64,000 bases of DNA from Chitinophaga sp. LS1 (lineage in GTDB: Bacteria; Bacteroidota; Bacteroidia; Chitinophagales; Chitinophagaceae): the NCBI RefSeq assembly GCF_034274695.1, contig NZ_CP128362.1, positions 930,001-994,000 on the forward strand, read 5' to 3'. The stretch's first letter is position 1; each line of letters begins with the position of its first letter. This document shows, one piece after another, positions 1 to 9,046 of the stretch. The notes under the pieces are model-generated. The model had not been told where the DNA came from and searched no databases. It saw only the letters and a program-made list of their open reading frames with translations. The translations under genes and the position numbers were made by a program.

Positions 1-30
1 TCCATGCGATACCTCCAAAAGGAGGTGGTG

Positions 31-60
31 GCTCCGGAAATCAATTCCCTTTTCCGGAGC
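31..60 (-). terminator. Hairpin downstream of the first small exported-protein gene
   Basis: A perfect 10-bp inverted repeat (31-40 with 51-60, 10-nt loop) lies 25 nt past the stop of the minus-strand gene at 85. A second small inverted repeat (acctcc/ggaggt, 11-26) follows. There is no clear T-tract after the stem, so termination is an inference from position. Confidence 0.4.
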
Positions 61-84
61 GCTCCCCCCCAAAATAATCCCTCC

Positions 85-423
85 CTACTGATCTTCATCC
101 GCATAAATGGGTAAATTCCATGAAATCCCATTTGTTACCGTATAAGTAAATCCTCCCCCTCCAATGGTCGTAGTTGTCAGTGTAACATCCAGAAATAACG
201 GAATAGTTGGATGTACGCTTAACTGCGTCGGATCTGTTTGGAAAGTTCTGTAAGGTGCTAAAGTTGCATACCTTAATTGCAACGTAGCACCATTTGAATA
301 AAAAATCCCTGTCGTTGTCAAATACAGGTTATTGAGGTTGTAACTAGCCACCTTATAGGCCAGTAAAAAATTGACTACTAAAAAAAAAGCAGTCACACCG
401 AGAAAGATTCTTGCTTTTTTCAT
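85..423 (-). CDS. Small exported protein, member 1 of a three-member family
   Basis: About 112 aa. An in-frame start exists at 453, but the methionine at 423 places MKKARIF directly before a hydrophobic stretch ending near LLAYK, as in the two related genes at 8689 and 17758. The N-terminal segment (about residues 1-25) looks like a signal peptide or membrane anchor. It is followed by a segment with YLTTTGIF, resembling the DYFTT..FN block of the relatives. The C-terminal half is longer than in the other two and is rich in T, G and P. It lies 86 nt downstream of susD1 on the same strand and is probably co-transcribed with susC1-susD1. No function is recognised; an envelope or secreted peptide role is inferred from the leader and the SusCD context. 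Confidence 0.7.
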   Translation of the reverse strand: MKKARIFLGVTAFFLVVNFLLAYKVASYNLNNLYLTTTGIFYSNGATLQLRYATLAPYRTFQTDPTQLSVHPTIPLFLDVTLTTTTIGGGGFTYTVTNGISWNLPIYADEDQ

Positions 424-509
424 ATCCCAAAGTTTTATAAGTAAAGGTAGCATTACCCTTACGGATAAACTTAGGAATACTCCTTGCTAATTAGGATAAA
501 GAACATTGA

Positions 510-1838
510 TTAATAGCCTGCATTCTGCTTCAGATAAGGGTTTGCTCTCAACTCACTTTCCATCAACGGATACAATTGTTGATAAGCTTGCCAGTTACTG
601 GTTTTCGTTTTCATCACCTCATCCATGTTTCCACTTCGTTTTAAATCAAACCATCTGTGTCCCCATTCACTGAATAATTCAACCCTACGTTCTTGTATAA
701 TGGCACTTAATATTTGCTCTTGCGTATTAGCCTTCAATCCCTTAATTCCAGCTCGCTTTCTAATTATATTTAGATCTGCCAGCGCACCATTCAGATCCTT
801 CAAATGTGCTTTTGATTCTGCCCGGATCAGGTATAACTCACCAACTCTTATCATCATCAGATATTCTAACGGGTTATCCACAGGTAAGTCACTCTTATAC
901 TTAAAAGGATAACCATTTAATACCCAGTTCTGCTGCCGCTTATCTCCGACTTCAAATGCATGCAACAAAGATTTACTACAGGCTGCCAAGGTATCTACAA
1001 GAAATAAATATCCTTCGTCAGTATAATTATTCTTCACTGGTTGTAACTGCCAAATAGCTTCCCTGCTATTCTTCAGAAATACATTTACCAACGGTACAGT
1101 ATCAAACAGATCCTTTTTTTTCAGTATGGTATCGGCTGCTTTTACGGCCTTTTCATATTCTCCCGTATATAAATAAACCCGCGCCAACAAAGCCTTCGCA
1201 GACCAAATACCAGGCCTCACCCGATCGGAAGAAACTGTTTCTACATCACCTGCCAGAAAATCTCCGCTCAATACCTCCACGGCATTATTCAGATCATTTA
1301 CAATCTGTGCATAAACAGTCAACGCGGCAGTCCTCGGCTGTACCGCATTATACTTGTAATCCGTATTCAATAATAAGGGCACATCTCCATATAAATTAAC
1401 CAGGTAGAAATAACTAAATGCCCGCACAAATAAAGCCTCTCCTTTTAATTGTTTTCGCACCGTCTCTTTCAAAGACTGACTTTTTTCTAGTCCTTCTAAT
1501 GCCAGATTTGCCTGGTAGATATAATTATAGAAATCCGTCCAACAATCCACATCTCCTGCCACCAGTGCATTTTGATATACTGCTTGCAGGTTCATATCAC
1601 TTGCCTGTAAGATGAATTCATCCGCCGAAAGTCCACACAGGAATGACAATCCTTTATTCCCTGTTACCGGACCACCACTACTCATTGTAGAATAAATACC
1701 ATTTAAAGCGGCAATAGCGGTGGTATTGCTCTCATATACTGTTACTGAAGTAACTTTATCAGTAGGTTGTCCTGCATCTAAGATCTTATTACAGGCACTA
1801 CCAATAATTACAATCATTACGATGAATAAATACCTCAT
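510..1838 (-). CDS. SusD/RagB-family outer-membrane lipoprotein (SusD1)
   Basis: 442 aa from the start at 1838. The reading frame is open further upstream, but that part overlaps susC1; the chosen start gives a good lipoprotein signal (MRYLFIVMIVIIG followed by SAC) with lipidated Cys16. SusD features include the NGIYSTM segment after the N-terminus, the motif ALFVRAFSYFYLVNLYG followed by a PLLL segment, and the C-terminal IIQERRVELFSEWGHRWFDLKRSG signature. SusD proteins cap SusC transporters and bind the substrate at the cell surface. The gene starts 13 nt after the susC1 stop, so the two are one operon with the small exported-protein gene at 85-423. Its ligand cannot be read from the sequence; it is shorter than many SusD proteins. 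Confidence 0.93.
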   Translation of the reverse strand: MRYLFIVMIVIIGSACNKILDAGQPTDKVTSVTVYESNTTAIAALNGIYSTMSSGGPVTGNKGLSFLCGLSADEFILQASDMNLQAVYQNALVAGDVDCWTDFYNYIYQANLALEGLEKSQSLKETVRKQLKGEALFVRAFSYFYLVNLYGDVPLLLNTDYKYNAVQPRTAALTVYAQIVNDLNNAVEVLSGDFLAGDVETVSSDRVRPGIWSAKALLARVYLYTGEYEKAVKAADTILKKKDLFDTVPLVNVFLKNSREAIWQLQPVKNNYTDEGYLFLVDTLAACSKSLLHAFEVGDKRQQNWVLNGYPFKYKSDLPVDNPLEYLMMIRVGELYLIRAESKAHLKDLNGALADLNIIRKRAGIKGLKANTQEQILSAIIQERRVELFSEWGHRWFDLKRSGNMDEVMKTKTSNWQAYQQLYPLMESELRANPYLKQNAGY

Positions 1839-1851
1839 GTGTGTGTGTCTT

Positions 1852-4800
1852 TTAAATTTGTATCTGGATACCCACACTAAATGATCTAAGTAGTGGCAAC
1901 TTTGACCGGTTCTGTGTTTCAGGGTCCAATCCTTTATAGGGTGTAAGCGTAAATAGATTCTGGCTTTGCACATAAACGCTACCATCTTCAAGATGCAGCT
2001 TACGTAAGGGTAATCTCCGGGACAATGTCAATGATTGACACCGTAAATACGAGCAATCCACATACGCCATATCACTCTCCAACATTTTCAGATAGCTCGT
2101 TCTCAATGTTCCGCCAACAGTCAGGCGCTGATGCACTGCATTATCACCTGTGTTACGCCAATACCCTTCAATTGCATTTTTATCCTGGTTACGTTGCATA
2201 CCGGGTACATATACACGATCATATAAATCACTCAATCCAACCTGCTTTACATACATAAACACCATATCCAATCTCCATCTCTTATACATAAAAGTATGCT
2301 GTATACTCCCGTAATAAGTCGGCGAAGTGTTCACCAAATAAGGCCTGGGCAAGTTTTCAGTTGCGGCCAACTTATTACCATTACCATCAGAAAAAAGATA
2401 AGCACCTGTTTGTTTATCCACACCTTCGGATTTGTATACGAAAATGGATCCCAGGGGCTTGCCTACCTGTAAATAGTTGCTATTAGCATCTGATCCAGGG
2501 TAGCATAAGAGCATATTTCGTGGGATAGTCATATTGACTACCGATGACCAACTAAAATTGGCCGTCGTAATATTCTGTGTACGCATTTCCAACTCCCATC
2601 CATAATTCCTGATAACTGCCGGTATGTTGCCAACAATCGTATTGATGCCCACCATCGTCGGCAGCGGATATGAAGCCAACTGATTCGTAGAGTGATAAAG
2701 GTAGTAACATGCGGACACCATCCACTTATCATTCCAGAAGCCGAGGTCTAATGCCAACTCCAGTTTCCTGGTTTTCTCCCTGGCCAGATCTGGATTAGCC
2801 AGACTGGAAGGAGACAACGCATACCCATTCTGGTAGTTGTTCACAGGCGTATATTCATCCATGTATTGATAGTCGCCCACCTGGTCATTTCCTGTTGAAC
2901 CATAGCTCACCCTTGCTTTACCAAAACTCAGCACTTTCAAATTGGAATCAATTAAATGTTCTTTCGAAAAGATCCAGCCCGCACCTATGCCTCCAAAAGT
3001 TGCGTATCGGCTTCTGCTACCAAACCGGCTACTCCCATCTCTTCTTACACTTAGATTCACTAAGTACCTTCCTTTATAATTAAACCCGATCCTACCATAA
3101 GCAGCCAGGTACCTATACACGCTTTTATAATTAGTCCCGGAAATAGAATCTGCATAAGCCAGGTTATCATAATGCCCATCATCCATAAATCCACTGGCGA
3201 CCATTGTTACCCTGCTTTCCGTAGCACCCTGGTAAGTACCTCCTGCTAACATATCCACTTTTAAATCACTGATTGAATCAGCGTAAGCGATTTGCGGTTC
3301 CATAATCGTAGATCCAGCCTGATAATAATACATAGTCATACTTCCGGTTGTACCATTCCTCACCGCAGGTGCTACCATAGTGATAGGCATGATCGTCTTA
3401 CTATTTCCCTTCAACAACTGATCACCCAACAATAATTTCAGTTCCAATCCTTTGCTGATCAGATATTGCGCTGCAAAGTTCCCAAACCGGTTATGCACAT
3501 TCGCTGTGAACTCAGGTCCTACTAGCCCGATGTAAGGATTCACCCAGGAGTAATTCAGCTCTCCGTTAATATATGCTGGTGGCGTATTGGGTGGCAAATA
3601 AATATTATTGGTAAAGTCGGATGATGGCAGATAATAATGGATATTAAAATAGCTCCAACTTCCATTTAGATGCAAACGTTGCGTAGGTGCTCCTCTTGAG
3701 GCACTCAAGTGCAAACCCCATCCCTCCTGGTAAAAATTGCCAGGATACACAGTACCATTTTTCTGATAATTCGTACCCACATAATACTGAGTGGTATCAT
3801 TCCCACCCGTAAAGGCGGACTGCATATTGTAAAATTTGGCCGTTCCACCAATTAAGTCCTTTTGCCAATCAGTGTACCGGGTGGTATCCCATTTTAACAG
3901 GTCAGGCGCATTTTGCACCGTAGGCAAAATTTTATCATTAACAAAAGCTTGCCTACGCACATCCAGGTACTCTTTTGTATTCAACAGATCCAGGTGCCTG
4001 GGCACATTCGCCGTCCCTGCTTTAACATTTAATGATAATCTCCCTGGTCCTTTCTGTGCTCTTTTTGTGGTAATAACAATTACACCATTTGCACCTCTTG
4101 ATCCATAAATGGCAGTAGCGTCAGCATCTTTTAGTACATCAATACTCTCTATGTCAGCAGGATTGATATAAGCCAATGCAGAGGATACGGCACCCCAAAT
4201 AGATGACCCAAGGCCATCCGTAATCTGGGATTTCACAGGTACCCCATCCACAATGATCAATGGCATAGTACCATTGGTCAAACTTAACTGTCCACGAATT
4301 TTAATATCTATGGCAGTAGCAAACATGCCTCCACTCATACTGATCTGCAATCCAGGCACCTGGCCTTGTAGTTGGTTCAATATATTACCTGTGTACTGAA
4401 ATTGCGGTTTTATTCCCGGCGCTCTGATCGCAGGCACGGTGTTCCCTGTATTCAACAGGATAGTTGTCATTTTGTACCCGGATACCACTACTTCATCCAG
4501 GTTCCTATTAAACATAATTTCCTTGATCCCTTTGTCCAGGTTCTTCCGGTATTGTAAGAGCTGCTCATCAGGTTTCCCCTCTCTGATGGCAATTCCATTG
4601 TCGACAATTTTCCAGACAAATCCCCTCTTTATTAGTAGATCAGCTAATACCTCTTCCAGTGGCACCCTCCAATAACTAATATTTACTTTCTCATTTTGGT
4701 TCAGTTTATCATTACTATAACCAAATACTAACCCTGTTTGCTTTTGAATTTCGCTAAATACATATTCCAATGTTACATTTTGTGCTTTTAAGGTTACTTT

Positions 4801-4905
4801 ATACCCGGAATACTGGCCATACACCTGCAGCGGGACACAAGTAAAGATGAAAGCACAAAAAGTATAAATAACAACAAGACAATTTACAGGTGTAGGAAGC
4901 CGCAT
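1852..4905 (-). CDS. SusC/RagA-family TonB-linked outer-membrane transporter (SusC1), lacking the carboxypeptidase-regulatory-like domain
   Basis: 1017 aa. A signal peptide (about 1-30) is followed by an STN domain (about 35-110: LKAQNVTLEYVFSEIQKQTG), which usually contacts a FecR anti-sigma factor. A TonB-plug begins near residue 135 (LDEVVVSGY), with the SusC signature DVLKDADATAIYGSRGANG, then a C-terminal beta-barrel. Most Bacteroidota SusC proteins carry a carboxypeptidase-regulatory-like domain of about 80 residues before the plug; here only about 25 residues separate STN and plug, unlike SusC2 in this window. The protein imports a SusD-delivered ligand across the outer membrane using TonB energy. 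It is divergent from the ECF1-FecR1 genes, which probably control it through the promoter at about 5019. Confidence 0.95.
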   Translation of the reverse strand: MRLPTPVNCLVVIYTFCAFIFTCVPLQVYGQYSGYKVTLKAQNVTLEYVFSEIQKQTGLVFGYSNDKLNQNEKVNISYWRVPLEEVLADLLIKRGFVWKIVDNGIAIREGKPDEQLLQYRKNLDKGIKEIMFNRNLDEVVVSGYKMTTILLNTGNTVPAIRAPGIKPQFQYTGNILNQLQGQVPGLQISMSGGMFATAIDIKIRGQLSLTNGTMPLIIVDGVPVKSQITDGLGSSIWGAVSSALAYINPADIESIDVLKDADATAIYGSRGANGVIVITTKRAQKGPGRLSLNVKAGTANVPRHLDLLNTKEYLDVRRQAFVNDKILPTVQNAPDLLKWDTTRYTDWQKDLIGGTAKFYNMQSAFTGGNDTTQYYVGTNYQKNGTVYPGNFYQEGWGLHLSASRGAPTQRLHLNGSWSYFNIHYYLPSSDFTNNIYLPPNTPPAYINGELNYSWVNPYIGLVGPEFTANVHNRFGNFAAQYLISKGLELKLLLGDQLLKGNSKTIMPITMVAPAVRNGTTGSMTMYYYQAGSTIMEPQIAYADSISDLKVDMLAGGTYQGATESRVTMVASGFMDDGHYDNLAYADSISGTNYKSVYRYLAAYGRIGFNYKGRYLVNLSVRRDGSSRFGSRSRYATFGGIGAGWIFSKEHLIDSNLKVLSFGKARVSYGSTGNDQVGDYQYMDEYTPVNNYQNGYALSPSSLANPDLAREKTRKLELALDLGFWNDKWMVSACYYLYHSTNQLASYPLPTMVGINTIVGNIPAVIRNYGWELEMRTQNITTANFSWSSVVNMTIPRNMLLCYPGSDANSNYLQVGKPLGSIFVYKSEGVDKQTGAYLFSDGNGNKLAATENLPRPYLVNTSPTYYGSIQHTFMYKRWRLDMVFMYVKQVGLSDLYDRVYVPGMQRNQDKNAIEGYWRNTGDNAVHQRLTVGGTLRTSYLKMLESDMAYVDCSYLRCQSLTLSRRLPLRKLHLEDGSVYVQSQNLFTLTPYKGLDPETQNRSKLPLLRSFSVGIQIQI

Positions 4906-5002
4906 AACCTGATTTTACATATTTTCAAAAAACTCCAAAGTGTCTTTCAATAGATCCTCTCATGTTCACAATAATCACCGGGTGATCTAATTGCATATAT
5001 AA

Positions 5003-5026
5003 GTAGCTTTTGAAAGCGAAAAGTAC
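5003..5026 (-). promoter_or_regulatory. Putative ECF-sigma promoter of susC1
   Basis: Reading the minus strand, GTACTTTT (TACTTTT at 5025-5019) is followed by CTAC beginning 19 nt after the T of TAC. The same spacing and downstream CTAC box occur upstream of fecR1 (5693). It lies about 100 nt upstream of the susC1 start. The sigma dependence is inferred from recurrence at five regulatory positions in this window. Confidence 0.5.
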
Positions 5027-5059
5027 CCATACACGTAGAAGAATAAATTTCCACAACCA

Positions 5060-5104
5060 TTAACAATGAGTTAACGAACAACGAAATTCCTATTCGTAGC
5101 TTAG
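5060..5104 (+). promoter_or_regulatory. TTAAC-repeat promoter of ECF1
   Basis: Two TTAAC sites 11 bp apart (5060-5064, 5071-5075) are followed after exactly 21 bp by TAGCTTAG (5097-5104), a variant of the Bacteroidota -7 element TAnnTTTG. The ECF1 start codon is 28 nt downstream. Three further copies with identical spacing occur at 20855, 57201 and 57931. Confidence 0.65.
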
Positions 5105-5131
5105 ATACTCAAAAAGAAACAATAGTGTTAT

Positions 5132-5680
5132 ATGAGCAATTGCCATAATCACATTGGGGATGACTTACTTAAACTCATTAAAAAAGGAGATGAGTTAGCG
5201 TTCGCAGCATTCTGCGATCTGTATCGCACATTCCTTTTTGTAAATGCCAACAAACGTTTGCAGAATGAAGATGAATCGAAAGATGTAGTACAGGATATTT
5301 GCATCTGGATTTGGGAGCACCGTGCATCCATCGATGTTTCAAAAGGAGTACAGGCCTGGCTGAGGGGAGCTGTACGTAATAAGACGTCGGAATTGATCCG
5401 ACAGAAAATAGCACGCCGCAATAGAGAACAGCACTTTGCCGACCAACAGACACAGATCGTTCAGATGTCTCGCCACATAGAGATGAAAGAGCTGGGAGCG
5501 CAAATTAACTCCGCCATCAGTGCCATCTCACCAGCCACACGCCAGGCATTTATTTTATCTTATCTCGAAGATAAAAGTCTGAAAGAAATTGCAGAAGAAA
5601 TGGGTATTAATGTTCAGTCTGTTAAGAACCATATTCATCGTGCCCTGAAACAGCTCAGGAAAAAATTACCCAAAAAATAG
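5132..5680 (+). CDS. ECF RNA polymerase sigma factor, FecI-like (ECF1)
   Basis: 182 aa, the normal size for an ECF sigma factor. Region 2 is seen around residues 25-65, including DVVQDICIWIWEHR (51-64). Region 4 lies at about 140-175 with the helix-turn-helix SLKEIAEEMGINVQSVKNHI. The protein directs RNA polymerase to its own promoters and is expected to be held by the FecR anti-sigma factor encoded 74 nt downstream until SusC1 signals substrate through its STN domain. It is divergent from susC1 and has its own housekeeping-like promoter with a TTAAC direct repeat. Confidence 0.95.
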   Translation: MSNCHNHIGDDLLKLIKKGDELAFAAFCDLYRTFLFVNANKRLQNEDESKDVVQDICIWIWEHRASIDVSKGVQAWLRGAVRNKTSELIRQKIARRNREQHFADQQTQIVQMSRHIEMKELGAQINSAISAISPATRQAFILSYLEDKSLKEIAEEMGINVQSVKNHIHRALKQLRKKLPKK

Positions 5681-5692
5681 TCGAAAGGATAA

Positions 5693-5718
5693 GTACCTTT
5701 TCATTTTTGATCCTACAT
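5693..5718 (+). promoter_or_regulatory. Putative ECF-sigma promoter before fecR1
   Basis: GTACCTTTT (5693-5701) with CTAC 19 nt after the T of TAC, 54 nt upstream of the fecR1 start. It matches the element upstream of susC1 in both sequence and spacing, which suggests that ECF1 drives both. Inference only. Confidence 0.45.
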
Positions 5719-5754
5719 AGTAAAGTATAAAAGCTTTACTCAAAATTCCAGATC

Positions 5755-6915
5755 ATGCCGGTAGACTCCGACTATATAGAACAGCTTGTGCTGGAAGAAA
5801 TTACCGGGGTTATTTCTCCGGAAGATCATGTGAAGCTTTTAGAGCTGATAGCGCAAGAACCAAAGGCAAAAGCGATATGGGATGAGCTGCATGCTCAGTT
5901 ACCAGAGAACTATATGGCGGAACTCCGTCAGAAACTAGCCGTGGAACTTCCTGCAGATGGCATCCTGGACAAGATCCGGGAAAAGCGAAAGGTGAAACGG
6001 TTCACCATAGTTCGCCAGGCTGCGGCTTACCTGGCGGCCGCAGGGGTAATATTATTATTGGTCAAACTATTATGGTGGCCAGCGCCTAAAGTGTCCCAAC
6101 CTATTGTAGAAAATACCATCTCTACCAGGGGAGCCACCCTGGAGGTCCCGGGCAAGGGGAACTTTACATTGAATAAGCGATTTGACACCCTGTCTTTAGG
6201 AGTTGTCACAGTATATAAAAATGACGATACGATCTGGTGGACAAATGGGGGGAAAGTAACAGATGCACATGCTACAATTCCGGATGGAATAAGTTTATAT
6301 ATGCGGTTTCCGGATGGAAGTAAGATCTGGATGAATGCGAGGTCTACGATCAACTTCCCCATGGCATTCAATGGTGATAACAGGGAACTCTCCATAAAGG
6401 GAGAAGCCTACCTGGATGTAGCGCCTGATCCATTGCGGCCATTTGTAGTAAATGTACCAAATGCAAAAGTAGCTGTATTAGGCACGGCATTCGGAATTAA
6501 TACCCTGGATGGGAAAAAGGTGTCTGTTGCGCTGACAAGGGGAAAAGTCCAGATGAGGACCTTTAAGGATTCTCTGCTACTCACTCCGGGTCTGGCAGTC
6601 TGCTTCAAACAGGGGCAAAAATTAAAGGCAGTACCATTTGATACAGCGGCGTTGCTCAAAAGACAGAAGGGGATATATACGTTTAATAATGCGACAATTG
6701 GGGAAATCGTGAATGTCCTCAACCGGGTAAGGCCAGTTCCACTGATAATACAAGATAATGTAGATACGATGAGATTTTCAGGAGCGATAAATATGAAAGC
6801 CCCCTTAGCAAGAATATTTGAAGATGTCAGGTGGGAAAATCAGGAATTAGACTTCGACGTTTCATTGAATCAGGAGGATTCGGTCATACATCTGCTTAGA
6901 AGAAGAGGCAGGTAG
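5755..6915 (+). CDS. FecR-family anti-sigma factor / signal transducer (FecR1)
   Basis: 386 aa. The cytoplasmic N-terminus (1-85) should bind ECF1. One transmembrane helix spans about 88-107, and the periplasmic part contains the FecR domain (IWMNARSTINF, ELSIKGEAYLDV, then VAVLGTAFGINT). A C-terminal DUF4974-like domain follows (about 300-380, with YTFNNATIGEIVNVLN). The family passes a signal from the STN domain of a TonB-dependent receptor to the sigma factor, usually with regulated proteolysis. The gene lies between ECF1 and an AraC-like gene and is homologous to FecR3 at 21653. Confidence 0.93.
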   Translation: MPVDSDYIEQLVLEEITGVISPEDHVKLLELIAQEPKAKAIWDELHAQLPENYMAELRQKLAVELPADGILDKIREKRKVKRFTIVRQAAAYLAAAGVILLLVKLLWWPAPKVSQPIVENTISTRGATLEVPGKGNFTLNKRFDTLSLGVVTVYKNDDTIWWTNGGKVTDAHATIPDGISLYMRFPDGSKIWMNARSTINFPMAFNGDNRELSIKGEAYLDVAPDPLRPFVVNVPNAKVAVLGTAFGINTLDGKKVSVALTRGKVQMRTFKDSLLLTPGLAVCFKQGQKLKAVPFDTAALLKRQKGIYTFNNATIGEIVNVLNRVRPVPLIIQDNVDTMRFSGAINMKAPLARIFEDVRWENQELDFDVSLNQEDSVIHLLRRRGR

Positions 6916-6941
6916 GTTATTCATCTCATTAAACCATTAGC

Positions 6942-7937
6942 ATGCACTCAACACTTAATAAAGCCAATAAACTATTACTCATAGAGAAAAAGAATAAAGC
7001 GATGCTGCCCGATGGGAATCTACCTGAGGAATACCGTAAGCTACGGATCCCATCAACAGGTTATTATTTCCGTCAGGATCAGGATTGTGATATCCTTTCT
7101 CAACATATAGATGTCGGACCTTTCAGCCTTTGGATGCACGATATCTTCGCTAAGGAAGATATCGTGCTGTTACCCTATTCACCTTATCATATCTGGGCAT
7201 TGCACTTTATGTATGAAGACAGCCTGGCAGCTGAAAAAGAGAATGGAAGTGAGTTTAACCTGGAAGAAAAGGAGTGTAATTTATTCAATCTTCAGCCTGG
7301 GCTACATAAGGTACCTATGGAGGCAGATAAGAAGGTATTATCTTTTCATGTTAATATCAATCCTGATTCTATACAGGGGTTAGTTACGAAGTATCCTTCG
7401 TTAAAAAACCTGCTTAGTCAGCCTTCTCCAGATGTAAGTAGTCTGATCAACGAATCGTCACATCATATCAATCCGGTTGCCGATCTGCTTATCCAGCGAA
7501 TTCTTAGCTGTCAACATACGGGTAGCCGGGCTTATTATTTCATCCGTCGTTGTTGTGCAGACCTTTTTTTGAATTTTGCCAAACAGGATGCAGATGCACA
7601 ACAACCGTTCTTATTTTCGAGTGTACTACACATGGATACTTATATTCAGTTATTTGAATATTTGGTAGAACACCCTCATCGTATACATTCCATTCCCGAA
7701 TTAGCGTATATGTATTTTCAAACACCAGAGCAGCTAAATCAGGGGTTTGAACAACATTTCTCGATCAGCATAGAGGGATTTATGCATATGATGAGAATGA
7801 TGATAACATATACCTTGCTTCACAAACAACAGCTTTCATTGACAGATATTGCTGAAACAGGTAAGTTTAATAGTGTGAAAGAAATGGTGGATCAGCTGGA
7901 AGAATATTACGATTGTACCCTCAAACAAATGCAATAG
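6942..7937 (+). CDS. AraC-like regulator of a local paralogous family (member 1)
   Basis: 331 aa. The N-terminal 220 residues are shared with the genes at 22812, 23913 and 58237: landmarks are DCDILSQH, PFSLWMHDIFAK, IWALHFMYEDSL, the EECN-like EKECNLF and RCCADLFLNFA. The C-terminus (about 235-330) has the outline of two AraC helix-turn-helix units (PELAYMYFQTPEQLNQGFEQ and LSLTDIAETGKFN...), but several consensus AraC positions are missing, so DNA binding is inferred. It starts 26 nt after fecR1, giving a sigma / anti-sigma / AraC-like operon. A strong terminator follows. I do not know a named family for it. Confidence 0.75.
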   Translation: MHSTLNKANKLLLIEKKNKAMLPDGNLPEEYRKLRIPSTGYYFRQDQDCDILSQHIDVGPFSLWMHDIFAKEDIVLLPYSPYHIWALHFMYEDSLAAEKENGSEFNLEEKECNLFNLQPGLHKVPMEADKKVLSFHVNINPDSIQGLVTKYPSLKNLLSQPSPDVSSLINESSHHINPVADLLIQRILSCQHTGSRAYYFIRRCCADLFLNFAKQDADAQQPFLFSSVLHMDTYIQLFEYLVEHPHRIHSIPELAYMYFQTPEQLNQGFEQHFSISIEGFMHMMRMMITYTLLHKQQLSLTDIAETGKFNSVKEMVDQLEEYYDCTLKQMQ

Positions 7938-7974
7938 TACATTAATTAATGTCGTTTTAACCCTATGGAAACCG

Positions 7975-8006
7975 CCGTGTCCTGGTGTCTCAGGACACGG
8001 TTTTTT
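7975..8006 (+). terminator. Rho-independent terminator of the ECF1-FecR1-AraC-like operon
   Basis: A perfect 10-bp stem (7975-7984 with 7991-8000), 6-nt loop, then six T residues. Confidence 0.92.
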
Positions 8007-8178
8007 ATTTCCCATAAAACACCTGGATCTCCTAAGTATTTGCCAATAATCTCAACTTACCTTTAGACTAACGAAAGCTATATTTTTCTTTTTTCATTCT
8101 GACATCCATTATTTAGTGTCCCACCAAACGACCAAACCTGGTCAACATTTGCTTTTTTCATAATCAATATCCATGCGG

Positions 8179-8289
8179 CAGCAGAAGTAAATCCGGAGAG
8201 GAGAAAATAATAAACAGGTACCGGATACCTGGATTGTCATTTGAAGTGTAGCGATAATATGGCCCGGATTTACTTTCTGCTGTTTTTTT
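8179..8289 (+). ncRNA. Structured palindromic element: possible small RNA or MITE-like repeat
   Basis: An 18-bp inverted repeat with a single bulge (8179-8196 with 8264-8282) encloses about 67 nt that contain a smaller perfect hairpin (8215-8231). The right arm runs directly into seven T residues, as expected if a transcript ended there. It sits in a 750-bp gap with no open frame. It could be a structured RNA ending in its own terminator, or a small non-autonomous mobile element with terminal inverted repeats; no target-site duplication is visible. Confidence 0.45.
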
Positions 8290-8688
8290 AAGCATTCCGT
8301 TGTCTCCTAAAAAATGATCGACCCTTAGTAAGTTTTAAAGCTTATCCATCCGTAACTTTATCATCGTAACCCAAATGAGGCCAACGTTATCATTTAAACC
8401 TTATTAGAAATAAGACATTCTATGCACACTATTATTATACATATCCACCGATGTTAAATTGATTCTGAAAATCTCACATGCTTACCTCACAGATTAGCTA
8501 ATAGCAAAGCTATATTCAAAACATATTATTTACAGGAATAGCCTAATGTATGCGTTATCGTAGACAAGGATCCATCTATACGCGCATATTGGGCCGTTAA
8601 AGGGGAGTGCCGAAAACCCTTATAAGAGAGTAGGCAGAATTATTAAAAGACAAAGTTTAGCTTTTTGAATCAAAAAGCAAATTTTACT

Positions 8689-8940
8689 ATGAAGAAAGCA
8701 AAATTAATCTTAGCAGCAGTTGCTGTTCTCGCTATCACAGGTGGTTCTTTCGCGTTCAAAGCGTCTGCTAGCCGCGGTTCTGTTGACTACTTTACAACTA
8801 GCGTTTTCAACGACCCTGCTCCTGCAGCTAATGTAATTCATAATGGATTACCGAATGCTAATCCTACAGGAAGAGTGTATTGGACAATTGTCGCAGGCGC
8901 TCAGGCAACTGCCTATAGCTCAATATCAGCTGGTGCTTGA
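8689..8940 (+). CDS. Small exported protein, member 2 of a three-member family
   Basis: 83 aa from the ATG at 8689; a TTG eight codons upstream is in frame but would put charged residues before the leader. MKKAKLILAAVAVLA and the following TGGSFAFKAS form a clear signal peptide. The mature part shares with the gene at 17758 the blocks RG..DYFTT..FN, APA.NV and a near-identical RVYWTIVAGAQA. It is followed by a strong terminator shared with the convergent S9 peptidase. No function is recognised. The conserved block next to the C-terminus is the most constrained part and may be the functional core. Confidence 0.8.
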   Translation: MKKAKLILAAVAVLAITGGSFAFKASASRGSVDYFTTSVFNDPAPAANVIHNGLPNANPTGRVYWTIVAGAQATAYSSISAGA

Positions 8941-8992
8941 GAAAACACACTCAAAAATATATTGTGAAATAAAATTCGTAATATAACAGAGC

Positions 8993-9037
8993 AAAACTAT
9001 AGTATCTCATAAATAGTGAGATACTATAGTTTTTTTA
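8993..9037. terminator. Bidirectional terminator between the small exported protein and the S9 peptidase
   Basis: A 17-bp near-perfect stem (8993-9009 with 9017-9033), flanked by A residues on the left and seven or more T residues on the right, lies between convergent stops at 8940 and 9047. Confidence 0.9.
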
Positions 9038-9046
9038 TCTTATGTT

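Larger units (their letters stand above)
7938..8688. other. Gene-free interval upstream of the second small exported-protein gene
   Basis: No convincing open frame on either strand. It contains the terminator at 7975 and the palindromic element at 8179. The remaining sequence up to 8688 is AT-rich and probably holds a long leader or promoter for the gene at 8689; no motif there is clear enough to call. Confidence 0.7.
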
